DNA of 64,000 nt from a virus, in IMG/VR virus record IMGVR_UViG_3300027861_000017, positions 27,136 to 91,135 of that record, one strand, 5' to 3'. The position numbers were made by a program, and so were the translations under genes. Each line of letters begins with the position of its first letter. Position 1 is the stretch's first letter. Shown here one piece after another: positions 1-7,593 of the stretch. The notes under the pieces are model-generated. The model saw nothing but the letters and a program-made list of their open reading frames with translations. It did not search any database and had not been told where the DNA came from.

Positions 1-96
1 AGCCCATATAACTGTATTAGTAATACCAAGAAAAATACCTGTTACTACAAATATATCCATTACAAAAAAAGCAATACTTAAATATAAATCATTCAT
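1..96 (-). CDS. Small membrane protein, C-terminus cut by window edge
   Basis: Reads MNDLYLSIAFFVMDIFVVTG and runs off the left edge after 32 codons. The visible part is one hydrophobic segment, so a small phage membrane protein is likely. A strong SD (GGAGGGG) lies 6 bases before the ATG. Just upstream an 11-codon ORF (136 to 101) repeats the last codons of the cytidylyltransferase gene (ILDK plus SD), which looks like a duplicated gene junction. Function unknown. Confidence 0.6.
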   Translation of the reverse strand, partial: MNDLYLSIAFFVMDIFVVTGIFLGITNTVIWA

Positions 97-138
97 CTCT
101 TTACCCCTCCTTATCTAATATACAACTTTCAAACATAT

Positions 139-852
139 TTATTCACCCTTATCTAATATGTATCGTTTGTGTAACATCTCTGCTATTTGAAAGTCTACCT
201 CGCTATCTATATCGAAAGCTTGCCAGTCTTCCATGTATAAAGGATAGTTCTTACTATTTAGCACATTGTTTATACCTTTGTCAAGCCATTTCTTATTGTA
301 TACGTATATACTTGCATTCATTTCATGTATTGCAGGAGCGTCCTGTCTCCTGAGATAATCACCTTCACACGCAGTCTTAGATTGACCAAATCTGTCAGTT
401 GTTACCATGTTGAAGTAGGGGTTTTTCCTGGCAGGGGATACAGAGAATACCACATCGAGTGTGGATCTATTGTTCATCATCTCGTGCATACCAACCGCCT
501 CATGGATGTTGATCATAGTTCTTAGTGGTGCTGATACATCTAGGTCTATTACGGTGTCGTATTCCCCCCCATACTCGGCTTCAGCAGCAGACACAGCCTC
601 ACGTATAGCTTCTATCTTAGGAGTGTCGTCTTGGGCTAGTTTAGGGTCTCTATCGTGGTGATATACTCCGTAGGCGTTGCAGAAATGTTTCATACCATCG
701 TAATCAGTTGATACCACTATATCAGCATCCCCATAGATGATAGCTTGAAGGAATGTCCAGTTTATTAAAGGTTGGCCATTCATGTCTTTCATGTTTTTGT
801 CAGGGAGTCCTTTAGACCCCTTACGTGCTAGTATTGTTATCAACTTATTCAC
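139..852 (-). CDS. CMP-sugar synthetase-like cytidylyltransferase (NeuA family)
   Basis: The 237-residue product begins with LITILARKGSKGLPDKNMKD, the nucleotide-binding signature of CMP-N-acylneuraminate and related cytidylyltransferases (CTP_transf_3), which join CMP from CTP to an acidic sugar. The family average is about 230 residues, so it appears full length. Asp-rich stretches (DTVIDLDVSAPLRT near residue 105) match the family. The sugar substrate cannot be told. It may act with the Gfo/Idh/MocA-like oxidoreductase at 6.1-6.8 kb in a small sugar pathway, for example surface or DNA glycosylation; that link is inference. Confidence 0.85.
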   Translation of the reverse strand: MNKLITILARKGSKGLPDKNMKDMNGQPLINWTFLQAIIYGDADIVVSTDYDGMKHFCNAYGVYHHDRDPKLAQDDTPKIEAIREAVSAAEAEYGGEYDTVIDLDVSAPLRTMINIHEAVGMHEMMNNRSTLDVVFSVSPARKNPYFNMVTTDRFGQSKTACEGDYLRRQDAPAIHEMNASIYVYNKKWLDKGINNVLNSKNYPLYMEDWQAFDIDSEVDFQIAEMLHKRYILDKGE

Positions 853-856
853 TATA

Positions 857-1093
857 TTACTCCTCCCAAAATCTACTAAATTTCATTACTGATTTGTCAC
901 AGTCAGGGTACGTATCTAATATATATTTCTTCCAAGCTTCAAAGATTCTATCTCTATATTTATCTCCAGATAAATTCTTGATTATATGATAACATTCTTC
1001 AAGAGCTTCATGAGCGTCACCTAAATTATCTATTAAATCTATACCGATAAAATTATTATTGTGATCGGTTATATGTCTATAAGATCCTGCCAT
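857..1093 (-). CDS. Hypothetical protein (78 aa)
   Basis: Not recognised. Soluble, mixed charge, with aromatic residues in the second half (FEAWKKYILDTYPDCDKS, FSRFWEE). Its ATG overlaps the stop of the upstream gene (TAATG), so translation is probably coupled. Confidence 0.6.
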   Translation of the reverse strand: MAGSYRHITDHNNNFIGIDLIDNLGDAHEALEECYHIIKNLSGDKYRDRIFEAWKKYILDTYPDCDKSVMKFSRFWEE

Positions 1094-1425
1094 TATGCGT
1101 CCTCGTTTTCTGGTAGGTTGGCTATCTGTAGTGCTATTTCGGATCTAAGTTTCATATCTCCCTCTGCGCCAGCTATCATGTATAAATCGTATAAGCCGGT
1201 ATCATCTTGATGGTCACAACGTCCTCCTGGCCATATTACTGGGCATGCGCTACATCCACCATAAATACCTGATGCGTATTGGCAACAGAAACAATCAGCA
1301 TTAACTTCGTCTATAGTTCCACCGTGGAACTTCCACCTAAGCCAATTCCATTTATGTTTCTCTGGGTTCTTTGCAAGCCATGTCCATAGCTCTCTGTGCA
1401 TTTTTATTGCGTATTGTTTATTCAT
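1093..1425 (-). CDS. Cys-rich phage protein (110 aa), probable metal binding
   Basis: The centre carries a cysteine cluster (ADCFCCQYA, GGCSACPVIWPGGRCDH) that could hold zinc or an iron-sulfur cluster. The N-terminus (MNKQYAIKMHRELWTWLA) is helical and aromatic. I recognise the layout as one common in phage hypothetical proteins, but no function is known to me. Confidence 0.7.
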   Translation of the reverse strand: MNKQYAIKMHRELWTWLAKNPEKHKWNWLRWKFHGGTIDEVNADCFCCQYASGIYGGCSACPVIWPGGRCDHQDDTGLYDLYMIAGAEGDMKLRSEIALQIANLPENEDA

Positions 1426-1463
1426 TATTCTTCTCCCAGTCTATATTATATATTCAACATGTA

Positions 1464-1724
1464 TCACTTTAAAATATCTAGTATTTTATTAAGAAACGAT
1501 TTCCTTTCAGGTGCTTTCTTATTGTGTGTACGCTTTCTCAACATTGTAAAATCTTCACATTGCCCTGATTTATTTTTATCTCCAGGGTTTAAACAACATC
1601 TTGAGATGATACCAAGATGTGTCACTGTCTCATATATATTATCGGGATGCAGACAATGTTCTGAGTCTCTTCCGCCATATCCATAATCTTTATAATATTC
1701 ACAATCTGGACAAAAATTAGCCAC
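1464..1724 (-). CDS. Cys-rich hypothetical protein (86 aa)
   Basis: Starts MANFCPDCEYYKDYG; CPDC and later Cys residues (EHCLHP, SRCCLNPG, GQCEDF) suggest a zinc-ribbon fold. The C-terminal third is very basic (RKRTHNKKAPERK), which could bind nucleic acid. Resembles the small CxxC proteins scattered over the window. Confidence 0.65.
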   Translation of the reverse strand: MANFCPDCEYYKDYGYGGRDSEHCLHPDNIYETVTHLGIISRCCLNPGDKNKSGQCEDFTMLRKRTHNKKAPERKSFLNKILDILK

Positions 1725-1904
1725 CTATATTTCCTCCCACTCTATATCTATTATATTCTCTAATAGTTTCTGTTTTATAACCCAGTCCAATGATACTGGG
1801 ATCTTGTAACTACCAAAATCTTCATGTAATTCATTATCATATATTACAAGATGTTTGTCGAATGTTATGTTGTTTATCTTTATAGATTTCTTATTCATCT
1901 TCAT
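1725..1904 (-). CDS. Hypothetical protein (59 aa)
   Basis: Basic N-terminus (MKMNKKSIKINN), acidic end (NIIDIEWEEI). I chose the ATG at 1904, 10 bases after the GGAGGGG SD, over a TTG one codon earlier. Overlaps the end of the upstream gene. No family recognised. Confidence 0.5.
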   Translation of the reverse strand: MKMNKKSIKINNITFDKHLVIYDNELHEDFGSYKIPVSLDWVIKQKLLENIIDIEWEEI

Positions 1905-2103
1905 CAAGCTTGTACCCCTCCTGTTTTATATAAAAACCACCGGTGCCATTTGATTTTTCTAACCATTCATCGAGGCATTTATGTAGAAACTTTTTATATT
2001 CTAAGTCATTCATATGTTTGGAATCACAATCAGGTGGGCATATGTCGGAGTGTATACCTATTTTACCATCTCTATCATACATAGATTCAGCGTGGACTTT
2101 CAT
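1891..2103 (-). CDS. Hypothetical protein (70 aa)
   Basis: Acidic; contains ICPPDCDSKHM and ends in YKLDEDE. Its start overlaps the stop of the upstream tail-bearing protein, whose final codons (GAGGAGAGA) supply the SD. Unrecognised. Confidence 0.55.
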   Translation of the reverse strand: MKVHAESMYDRDGKIGIHSDICPPDCDSKHMNDLEYKKFLHKCLDEWLEKSNGTGGFYIKQEGYKLDEDE

Positions 2104-2609
2104 TTTTTATCTCTCTCCTCTACCGCTTCATCTAGCTCTTCTAGAATTTCGGGGATGGGTCTGGTTGTTGTTTTAGGCGTATTTTCTTGTATTGGTTCAC
2201 CATTTAATGTGGTTCTAGCTAGATTGTTTTTTATATATAGTTTATCTTTTATATATCCGAACACACTGAAACCTAAAATACCTACACATGTAATTAGATA
2301 ATAAGGTGATAAAATGGTGCAACATAATACATATACAAACAAACACAATAAAGCAATTAAACACCACCTGATATCCCAATGTACCGAGTATCCTAAAAAT
2401 AAACTTAATATCCTAGGCATATATTTATAATTTTTACAATTATTATTATGATTAATATGATCACAAGTTGAAATGGAATATAAATTCCATTTAGAATAAT
2501 TACTGGCTGACCTTCTCATTTTGTTTTCTAGATTGGAAGGATGATAGCAATGACCCCAACCAGAAAGAAGTTCTTTATATTGACATGTGTCGCAATATAC
2601 TTTAGTCAT
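2100..2609 (-). CDS. Zinc-ribbon membrane protein with conserved C-terminal tail
   Basis: 169 residues in three parts: an N-terminal Cys/His module (MTKVYCDTCQYKE...HCYHP), two or three hydrophobic segments in the middle (CLIALLCLFVYVLCC; YYLITCVGILGFSVF), and a soluble tail RPIPEILEELDEAVEERDKK. The ATG at 2609 has a GAGAGGGG SD; the frame is open further upstream but has no RBS there. The tail is almost identical to that of the next gene upstream, and the N-terminal module resembles those of the genes at 3.0-4.1 kb. No function is known. Confidence 0.7.
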   Translation of the reverse strand: MTKVYCDTCQYKELLSGWGHCYHPSNLENKMRRSASNYSKWNLYSISTCDHINHNNNCKNYKYMPRILSLFLGYSVHWDIRWCLIALLCLFVYVLCCTILSPYYLITCVGILGFSVFGYIKDKLYIKNNLARTTLNGEPIQENTPKTTTRPIPEILEELDEAVEERDKK

Positions 2610-3009
2610 TGTTACCCCTCTCTTCCACAGCCTCATCTAGCTCTTCCAAGATCTCAGGGATGGGGCGTTTGGTTTTATGTATACCCCTTAATCTATCATA
2701 TATGTCATCGTTTGTCTCAGGCATACTATCATATAATTCCTTAAGATTATTGCTAAATGTATTTGTGGTTTTCTTTGGTGGAAAACTATTTTTGTGGACT
2801 TGGATTGTGAATTTATATATTTTTAGCATTAACCTAGGTGTTTTACGTAAACATGAATATGTAAATACAAATGGCAGAAAGATCCAAAATAAAATATAAC
2901 AATATGTTATTGGGCCTTCTGGATAGAAATCATCAGCATCCATTACCTCAACAGAAACCAAAGCCCATGCAAATAAATATAACACCAATGAAAATGCTAA
3001 AGTCTCCAT
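2602..3009 (-). CDS. Membrane protein with conserved C-terminal tail (135 aa)
   Basis: Two N-terminal membrane segments (LAFSLVLYLFAWALVSV and ITYCYILFWIFLPFVFTYSC), a cytoplasmic linker, then the tail RPIPEILEELDEAVEERGNND. Across the 17 residues RPIPEILEELDEAVEER this gene and the one at 2100-2609 differ at ten codons, all synonymous, so the tail is selected at protein level. It has no N-terminal Cys module, so the same tail sits on a different body. Confidence 0.7.
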   Translation of the reverse strand: METLAFSLVLYLFAWALVSVEVMDADDFYPEGPITYCYILFWIFLPFVFTYSCLRKTPRLMLKIYKFTIQVHKNSFPPKKTTNTFSNNLKELYDSMPETNDDIYDRLRGIHKTKRPIPEILEELDEAVEERGNND

Positions 3010-3557
3010 TACAGCTCCCTCCTATCTACTATACTCTCTACCCTATCTAGAAGAATAGGTAGTTCCTCTTCGGCCTTCGGGGAGGAGGGTGGGTTCATGT
3101 GAGAGGCTATCTCATCCCATATCGGGTCTTCGGTGGTAAACGGAGTGTTGTAGAGGTTGATCTTATTGCAATATTTTTTGTAATTATTAAGATAATATTT
3201 AATAGTGAATATTATTCCTACCACCCAAATTATAAATGGTATAGGGGAAGAAGATTCGCAGGATATTGCAACCATAGCTGCAAATGTTATCATAAAAGCA
3301 AGGATATTAAATACAACAAATGTATTGTCAACAATGTATGAACAACCATCACCCAATAATGAAGATAATATATTATACCCCTTGTAATTAGGGCAATCGT
3401 TATTGCAGTTTAATTTAGTTCCATGGATACTAACCTTATTATATTGCACCCCAACTGAAGTTTTTCGTATCTTTACATTGCTATAATGACAGCATAGGCT
3501 ACCACTGTATTCAGATTCATCGTAGTAGTAGCATTTATTGCAATATACGTCAGTCAT
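3009..3557 (-). CDS. Zinc-ribbon membrane protein, tail family (182 aa)
   Basis: N-terminal Cys module (MTDVYCNKCYYYDES, then LCCHYSN), two membrane segments (NTFVVFNILAFMITFAAMVAI; FIIWVVGIIFTIKYYL), the linker motif EDPIWDEIASHMNPP, and a C-terminal helix ELPILLDRVESIVDRREL. Paralogue of the next two genes upstream. Function unknown. Confidence 0.7.
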   Translation of the reverse strand: MTDVYCNKCYYYDESEYSGSLCCHYSNVKIRKTSVGVQYNKVSIHGTKLNCNNDCPNYKGYNILSSLLGDGCSYIVDNTFVVFNILAFMITFAAMVAISCESSSPIPFIIWVVGIIFTIKYYLNNYKKYCNKINLYNTPFTTEDPIWDEIASHMNPPSSPKAEEELPILLDRVESIVDRREL

Positions 3558-4090
3558 TACTCTTGTCTCCTATCTATCTCAATGTCTAGATCATCTAACA
3601 TTTGAGGTATTTTATCTTTTTTGGGTTGCGGGTCGCTCATGTGTTGGGCTATATCATCCCAGATTGGGTCTTCAGTGGTGAAAAATTCAGTACTGTGTTG
3701 TCTTATTTTTTTATGATATTTAGCCTCAGAATTCATTAGACTAAAGAAAACAGATACTACAATTCCTATCCAAGTTAGGAGGGGTATAAAAGAGCCCAAT
3801 CCACAAGTCATAGAAACAAAAAGAATTGATCCTGCAACCAGTAGAACGCTAAGAACCCCTATCATGAAGTCTTGAGCTATAAAAGCTGCACCATCACCAA
3901 AAAAGGCTGAAAATATTGTACCCTTCTTATAGAGATCGCAACTATTATATCTATTTAATCCCTCATATTCAATATCCAATGGCGTATATTCTATATCGAT
4001 AGGTGTTTCTGTGATAACCACGTTTTTAAAATGTCTACACTCAGAATTATCACTTGAGTAATGACAATCTTTACAATATACCTTAGTCAT
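3557..4090 (-). CDS. Zinc-ribbon membrane protein, tail family (177 aa)
   Basis: Same plan as its neighbours: MTKVYCKDCHYSSDNSECRH module, two hydrophobic segments around residues 80-125, linker TTEDPIWDDIAQHMSDPQ and tail KIPQMLDDLDIEIDRRQE. The last codons of the upstream gene carry its SD (AGGAGAG). Likely a tandem duplicate. Confidence 0.7.
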   Translation of the reverse strand: MTKVYCKDCHYSSDNSECRHFKNVVITETPIDIEYTPLDIEYEGLNRYNSCDLYKKGTIFSAFFGDGAAFIAQDFMIGVLSVLLVAGSILFVSMTCGLGSFIPLLTWIGIVVSVFFSLMNSEAKYHKKIRQHSTEFFTTEDPIWDDIAQHMSDPQPKKDKIPQMLDDLDIEIDRRQE

Positions 4091-4535
4091 TGTTATCTCT
4101 CCTATCTATCTCTGTATCTATCTTATCTAATAGATCAGGTATGATGTTTTTGGGTTGTTGCGGGTCGCTCATGTGTTGGGCTATTTCATCCCATATTGAG
4201 TCTTTGGTGGTCCAAAGTTTTGTCTTATCATCATGCATACTCCTTAGTTTAAATGCTATTGCTATCCATATAGCAGCAAAAACTAGAATAGGCCATACAA
4301 CTGAAATTACTGCTAGCAATATTAAATATATTAATGGTATTACACCTATAAAAAAGGCACAACAATCACTGTCATTCTTATATCTAGCAAAACCCAAAGC
4401 TGTTAGGTAGTAAAGATCTTCTCTCTTAACCCACTTATTGGTCATGTAAATTGAATTCAATATCCAATGCGATAATAAAACTAATGGGATTGACCATAAT
4501 ATAAGTTTCATAATACTACAATATATGTCTAACAT
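4083..4535 (-). CDS. Membrane protein, tail family (150 aa)
   Basis: Lacks the Cys module; begins with a hydrophobic segment (IMKLILWSIPLVLLSHWIL), has a long hydrophobic pair near residues 60-95, then TTKDSIWDEIAQHMSDPQ and tail IIPDLLDKIDTEIDRRDNND. The shared linker and tail on a different N-terminus support a modular family. Confidence 0.7.
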   Translation of the reverse strand: MLDIYCSIMKLILWSIPLVLLSHWILNSIYMTNKWVKREDLYYLTALGFARYKNDSDCCAFFIGVIPLIYLILLAVISVVWPILVFAAIWIAIAFKLRSMHDDKTKLWTTKDSIWDEIAQHMSDPQQPKNIIPDLLDKIDTEIDRRDNND

Positions 4536-4873
4536 TATTCATCCCTCTCTTCTATAGCTTCATCTAACTCTGTTAGTTTAATACTGACTTTATCTTGTAG
4601 CTTAGTTAGTTTCTTTTTGTTGTTCTTAATCTTATTCCAGAATGATTCTTCGTCTGTGTCTATGGGAGTTCCATAGTCTATTGGTTCGGGTGGTTCGGGG
4701 TTCATTCTTTTAATTAATATATCAATATCATATGTAGTACAATGATTAAACCAAGCATCTTCTATACAAACCCAACGCTCATACCCATCAAAAGACTTCA
4801 AATTAAAATACAAATATCCTAAAAACCATTTCCTAATAGCATATTTCCCATCATTAAATCTAACAATCTTCAT
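4535..4873 (-). CDS. Soluble tail-family protein (112 aa)
   Basis: Start taken at MKIVRFNDGKYAIRKW, six bases after GGAG; three ATGs stand in a row here. Aromatic-rich first half, a proline hinge (NPEPPEPIDYG), then EESFWNKIKNN and the tail LTELDEAIEERDE. No membrane segment. Function unknown. Confidence 0.65.
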   Translation of the reverse strand: MKIVRFNDGKYAIRKWFLGYLYFNLKSFDGYERWVCIEDAWFNHCTTYDIDILIKRMNPEPPEPIDYGTPIDTDEESFWNKIKNNKKKLTKLQDKVSIKLTELDEAIEERDE

Positions 4874-4923
4874 CATCATCTCCATATTGGGCCTGCCCCA
4901 CACAGACCCAACACAATTAAGTA

Positions 4924-5088
4924 TCAATCCCTGGCTGCTATTATCTTCTCCAATTCTTCAAACAAATCCTTTGACTTTCTTCTAAGTGGACTCTTAGCAT
5001 TCCTTACACTCTTAAAGAAAGAAGATATAACCCCTGTACGTTTATTAACATAATAAAGTATCCCACCTATTACAATAAGATAGAACAT
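4924..5088 (-). CDS. Short membrane protein with tail-like C-terminus (54 aa)
   Basis: Reads MFYLIVIGGILYYVNKRTG, one membrane segment, then a basic stretch (RRKSK) and DLFEELEKIIAARD, which resembles the neighbouring tails. Preceded by AGAGGTGTAAC. The upstream stop lies within the RBS region, so the genes are probably coupled. Confidence 0.6.
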   Translation of the reverse strand: MFYLIVIGGILYYVNKRTGVISSFFKSVRNAKSPLRRKSKDLFEELEKIIAARD

Positions 5089-5089
5089 G

Positions 5090-5323
5090 TTACACCTCTA
5101 CGTCTAGGATATTAGTATCAAGAAGCTTCTCATAATTAGCTACGAACTTGTCATAGATAGACTTAGCTTTGTTGATCTCAACTATCCTTGATTGGAGTAG
5201 AGCTATGACCTTCTCTTTTTTCTCACCAACCAGCTTTGTTCTGGCTTCTGCTTCGAGTGATCTTACTGTTGCTGCCATTTCATCGAAACTACCTACTGTA
5301 TCCCTTACTGTTCCTTCTGTCAT
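5090..5323 (-). CDS. Predicted coiled-coil protein (77 aa)
   Basis: Nearly all helix-forming, with Ala/Lys/Glu heptads (VRSLEAEARTKLVGEKKEKV, LLQSRIVEINKAKSIYDKFV). No known family seen. Confidence 0.6.
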   Translation of the reverse strand: MTEGTVRDTVGSFDEMAATVRSLEAEARTKLVGEKKEKVIALLQSRIVEINKAKSIYDKFVANYEKLLDTNILDVEV

Positions 5324-5324
5324 G

Positions 5325-5630
5325 TTAATTCTCCCTTCCTTCTAGTTTAAGGTTAATGTTATCCAAATCATCCTCTATGGAGTTATTGGGGTTATCTTTG
5401 TTGTCGTTCTTAACTCTCTCATCTATTATTTCATGCATGGCATATTCTATTCCATTGCACAAATGCAATTCTGCGTATTTATAATCAGTTTCAGGATGAG
5501 TATGAAAATAAGGGCATTCATCATTGCAATAGCCACCCCAGTCAGGATTAAGGCAAGCTTGCCTCTTGAAATAACTGCCCCTTTTAAAATATAACCAGCC
5601 TCCTTCATCTATCTTACATCTATGTGGCAT
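5325..5630 (-). CDS. Cys-rich protein with tail-like end (101 aa)
   Basis: N-terminal half has Cys/His positions (MPHRCKIDEGG, QACLNPDWGGYCNDECPYFH, HLCNG) suggesting zinc. The end SIEDDLDNINLKLEGREN matches the I..xLD....(E/D)xR pattern of the tail family. Soluble. Confidence 0.6.
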   Translation of the reverse strand: MPHRCKIDEGGWLYFKRGSYFKRQACLNPDWGGYCNDECPYFHTHPETDYKYAELHLCNGIEYAMHEIIDERVKNDNKDNPNNSIEDDLDNINLKLEGREN

Positions 5631-5631
5631 T

Positions 5632-5868
5632 CTATCCCCTCCCTTCTACCTTCTTATCTACTATATCTAAAGCTTCTTGTATTGTCAAGTTGTCTATGTG
5701 GTTTTTTATAGCTTGTTTATTGGTTATGGATTTATATGGTGGACGTTTAGACATTTCACATTCTTTAATGTAAATATCTTCATTAATACAAATGTAAATT
5801 GTATGCATTATTGCATAACCAATCAATAAACCTTCTGCAAATATCAATAACATGTCTAACTTTGTCAT
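5632..5868 (-). CDS. Small membrane protein, tail family (78 aa)
   Basis: Start at MTKLDMLLIFAEGLLIGYAI, behind an AAGGTGGGGGA SD; one membrane segment, then a soluble part ending NLTIQEALDIVDKKVEGRG. The tail is nearly the same as in the gene at 6842-7198. The tail codons also form a promoter-like TTGACA-17-TATAGT (5660-5688). Confidence 0.65.
   Translation of the reverse strand: MTKLDMLLIFAEGLLIGYAIMHTIYICINEDIYIKECEMSKRPPYKSITNKQAIKNHIDNLTIQEALDIVDKKVEGRG
5660..5688 (-). promoter_or_regulatory. Promoter-like motif inside tail codons
   Basis: Minus strand reads TTGACA, 17 bases, TATAGT. It lies in codons for LTIQEALDIV, so it may be only a by-product of the protein sequence, though it would serve the genes further left. 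Confidence 0.3.
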
Positions 5869-6065
5869 TCCCCCACCTTCTTCCACACAGTACAAAGAGG
5901 GAAGATCTTACCATCGCCACCGAACCCAGAACGCTCAAGCATCATACATACTATCCTGGCTTCATGGAGTGTATCATGGTAATCCCTGGTTTCTGAGAAT
6001 CCATATTCATCTTTAACATTTGAGTCTTCTGGCCATAATGCTATTGATATATATTCCTTAGTCAT
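5865..6065 (-). CDS. Hypothetical protein (66 aa)
   Basis: MTKEYISIALWPEDSNVKDE... with CMMLERSGFGGDGKIFPLCTVW near the end. Soluble, unrecognised. Overlaps the next start by ATGA. Confidence 0.6.
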   Translation of the reverse strand: MTKEYISIALWPEDSNVKDEYGFSETRDYHDTLHEARIVCMMLERSGFGGDGKIFPLCTVWKKVGE

Positions 6066-6066
6066 A

Positions 6067-6849
6067 TTATTCCCCCACCTTCTCTACTATCTTTCTAAAT
6101 AAAGGCTCTGCCTCAAAGATGTTATTCATCATACTAGGGTTGTCTATGTTTGTAAAGAAGTATTTTAATTGGTCTATGTATATTTGGTCTATCACTTTTA
6201 TATGGGTGGTGATTCCGGCTACCCTCAATAATCTAAGCTCTTGTGAGGAGGCTAAATCTAGCTCTACATGAGTTGAAGTAGAATCTTCATGGGTCAGTGT
6301 GTATTTGCCGTGTTTGTCGAAGGTGGAGCCATCTATGGATTGTATGGGGCCAAATAGGTATTGAGTGTAATCCAATTCGTGGGATAATTCAAAAAGGACG
6401 TGATCTAGTTCTCTTTGGGAGGGCCAATTGTTAGAATTGGTTTTACAGACAATTTCTCTGCGTGATGTTTCTTTTCCTGTTAGATGGGATTTGAGGTGGG
6501 TTATTACGTGGTTAAATCTAAGACAATATCCTATGTAGGTGATAACGCCTTCATCTTTAACTAATTTCAATAATATATCTAAGTTTTTATCACTGACATC
6601 AACCGGCTTCTCTATAAAAAGCCTCTTTATACCTCTTTCGATACAGTATATGGCTGCCTCGATGTGTTTGTCTGAGGGGTAGCATATAAATGCGGCATCG
6701 AAGTGGGATAAGTCCACATTACTGTTGCCTTTTATATCTAGCTCCTTGACATCGTATAAACGGTGGTCATAGTTCTTCTGGATTAAACTCCAGTGTTTAT
6801 TACCTATGCTGCCAAGACCGAAAAACAATATTTGCAAACTGTCATCCAT
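6067..6849 (-). CDS. Gfo/Idh/MocA-like NAD(P) oxidoreductase (260 aa)
   Basis: Rossmann start LQILFFGLGSIGNKHWSLI (GxGxxG variant GLGSIG), then AAFICYPSDKH, the hallmark EKPVD near residue 92 and GYCLRFNH near residue 120, all typical of this family of sugar or inositol dehydrogenases. Slightly short (usual length about 330), with a reduced C-terminal domain. Substrate unknown; the cytidylyltransferase at 0.1-0.9 kb suggests a nucleotide-sugar role. SD GGGAGGACAT upstream. Confidence 0.8.
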   Translation of the reverse strand: MDDSLQILFFGLGSIGNKHWSLIQKNYDHRLYDVKELDIKGNSNVDLSHFDAAFICYPSDKHIEAAIYCIERGIKRLFIEKPVDVSDKNLDILLKLVKDEGVITYIGYCLRFNHVITHLKSHLTGKETSRREIVCKTNSNNWPSQRELDHVLFELSHELDYTQYLFGPIQSIDGSTFDKHGKYTLTHEDSTSTHVELDLASSQELRLLRVAGITTHIKVIDQIYIDQLKYFFTNIDNPSMMNNIFEAEPLFRKIVEKVGE

Positions 6850-7198
6850 TGGTTGTTATGTCCTCCCTTTGTTTTACCTTATTGTCTAATATATCTAAAG
6901 CTTCTTGTATTGTCAAGTTGTCTTTGTAGTTTTGGATTGTTTGTTTTTGGGAGGGTGGTTGTGTTGCTGGATTGATGTAATAATTAACCCTTCCGGTTGG
7001 GTGTCTTGGTGGTGGGTTGTTAGTTCTACCACTAATGAAAAAACACCCACATAACATTGAGAGTGGGGCTGAAGACAAAGATAGGGAAGTTATCAAAGCA
7101 TACCAAGCAGGCTCCCATATATTACAAAGCGCAGTATAAGAAAATACAAATGTGAAAAGAGAAATAGAACAAAGTACAATTACATCTTCTTTATTCAT
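6842..7198 (-). CDS. Membrane protein, tail family (118 aa)
   Basis: Two membrane segments (DVIVLCSISLFTFVFSYTAL; WYALITSLSLSSAPLSMLCG), a Pro-rich linker (NPPPRHPTG, PATQPPSQKQ) and a tail NLTIQEALDILDNKVKQRED. The tail is shared with the gene at 5632. Function unknown. Confidence 0.65.
   Translation of the reverse strand: MNKEDVIVLCSISLFTFVFSYTALCNIWEPAWYALITSLSLSSAPLSMLCGCFFISGRTNNPPPRHPTGRVNYYINPATQPPSQKQTIQNYKDNLTIQEALDILDNKVKQREDITTNG
6888..6916 (-). promoter_or_regulatory. Promoter-like motif inside tail codons
   Basis: TTGACA, 17 bases, TATATT, at the same place in the tail codons as the motif at 5660-5688. Would read into the oxidoreductase gene. Confidence 0.3.
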
Positions 7199-7394
7199 CT
7201 TTTATAATCTCCCATCCTATATATGGTCCTACCGTGATTGGGGTTTCTGCTTCCATATCATTATCCCATTCGGCGAAATAGTCTAACTCAAAATCATTAA
7301 ACGCTTCGTTAGCTATATCTACTAATGAATCATCTGGGTATTTGTAGCTTTCGTTTAAGATGTATTGGATAGCTCTTCTGGTGTTATTATCCAT
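7191..7394 (-). CDS. Hypothetical acidic protein (67 aa)
   Basis: Start at ATG 7394 (MDNNTRRAIQYIL), overlapping the stop of the Cys/Gly peptide gene (TAATG); its SD GGAGG lies in that gene's last Gly-Gly codons. Very acidic (FNDFELDYFAEWDNDMEAE). Ends at YIGWEIIKDE. Unknown. Confidence 0.55.
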   Translation of the reverse strand: MDNNTRRAIQYILNESYKYPDDSLVDIANEAFNDFELDYFAEWDNDMEAETPITVGPYIGWEIIKDE

Positions 7395-7591
7395 TAGCAA
7401 CCTCCACTACCACAAGATCTTGCAGGTGATCCATGACCACATCCACCACTACCACAACCCACTGTAGATGATTCAGTGTCTCTCTTTATGACATACTTCT
7501 CTTTCTTAGTCTTTTTAGCGTTTCCCTCTAGAGCATCCAACCTCTCCGTAATCCTTTGCAATGCCTCTGCTATTTCTTCTAATACTCCCAT
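7394..7591 (-). CDS. Peptide with helical leader and Cys/Gly-rich C-terminus; candidate modified-peptide substrate
   Basis: 65 residues. The first ~30 form a charged amphipathic helix (MGVLEEIAEALQRITERLDA), then a Lys-rich hinge, then a 22-residue end with CGSGGC twice, four Cys, one His and no hydrophobic core. The layout (helical leader plus short Cys/Gly core) resembles precursors of ribosomally made, post-translationally modified peptides, and the gene ends two bases before a radical SAM gene's reading region begins upstream (7594). It could instead be a metal-binding tail. Function is inference. Confidence 0.6.
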   Translation of the reverse strand: MGVLEEIAEALQRITERLDALEGNAKKTKKEKYVIKRDTESSTVGCGSGGCGHGSPARSCGSGGC

Positions 7592-7593
7592 CT

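Noticed and set aside
325-2899. Open frames on the plus strand across the left end
   Set aside because: They lie opposite clear minus-strand genes with good SD sites, have no SD and no family look.
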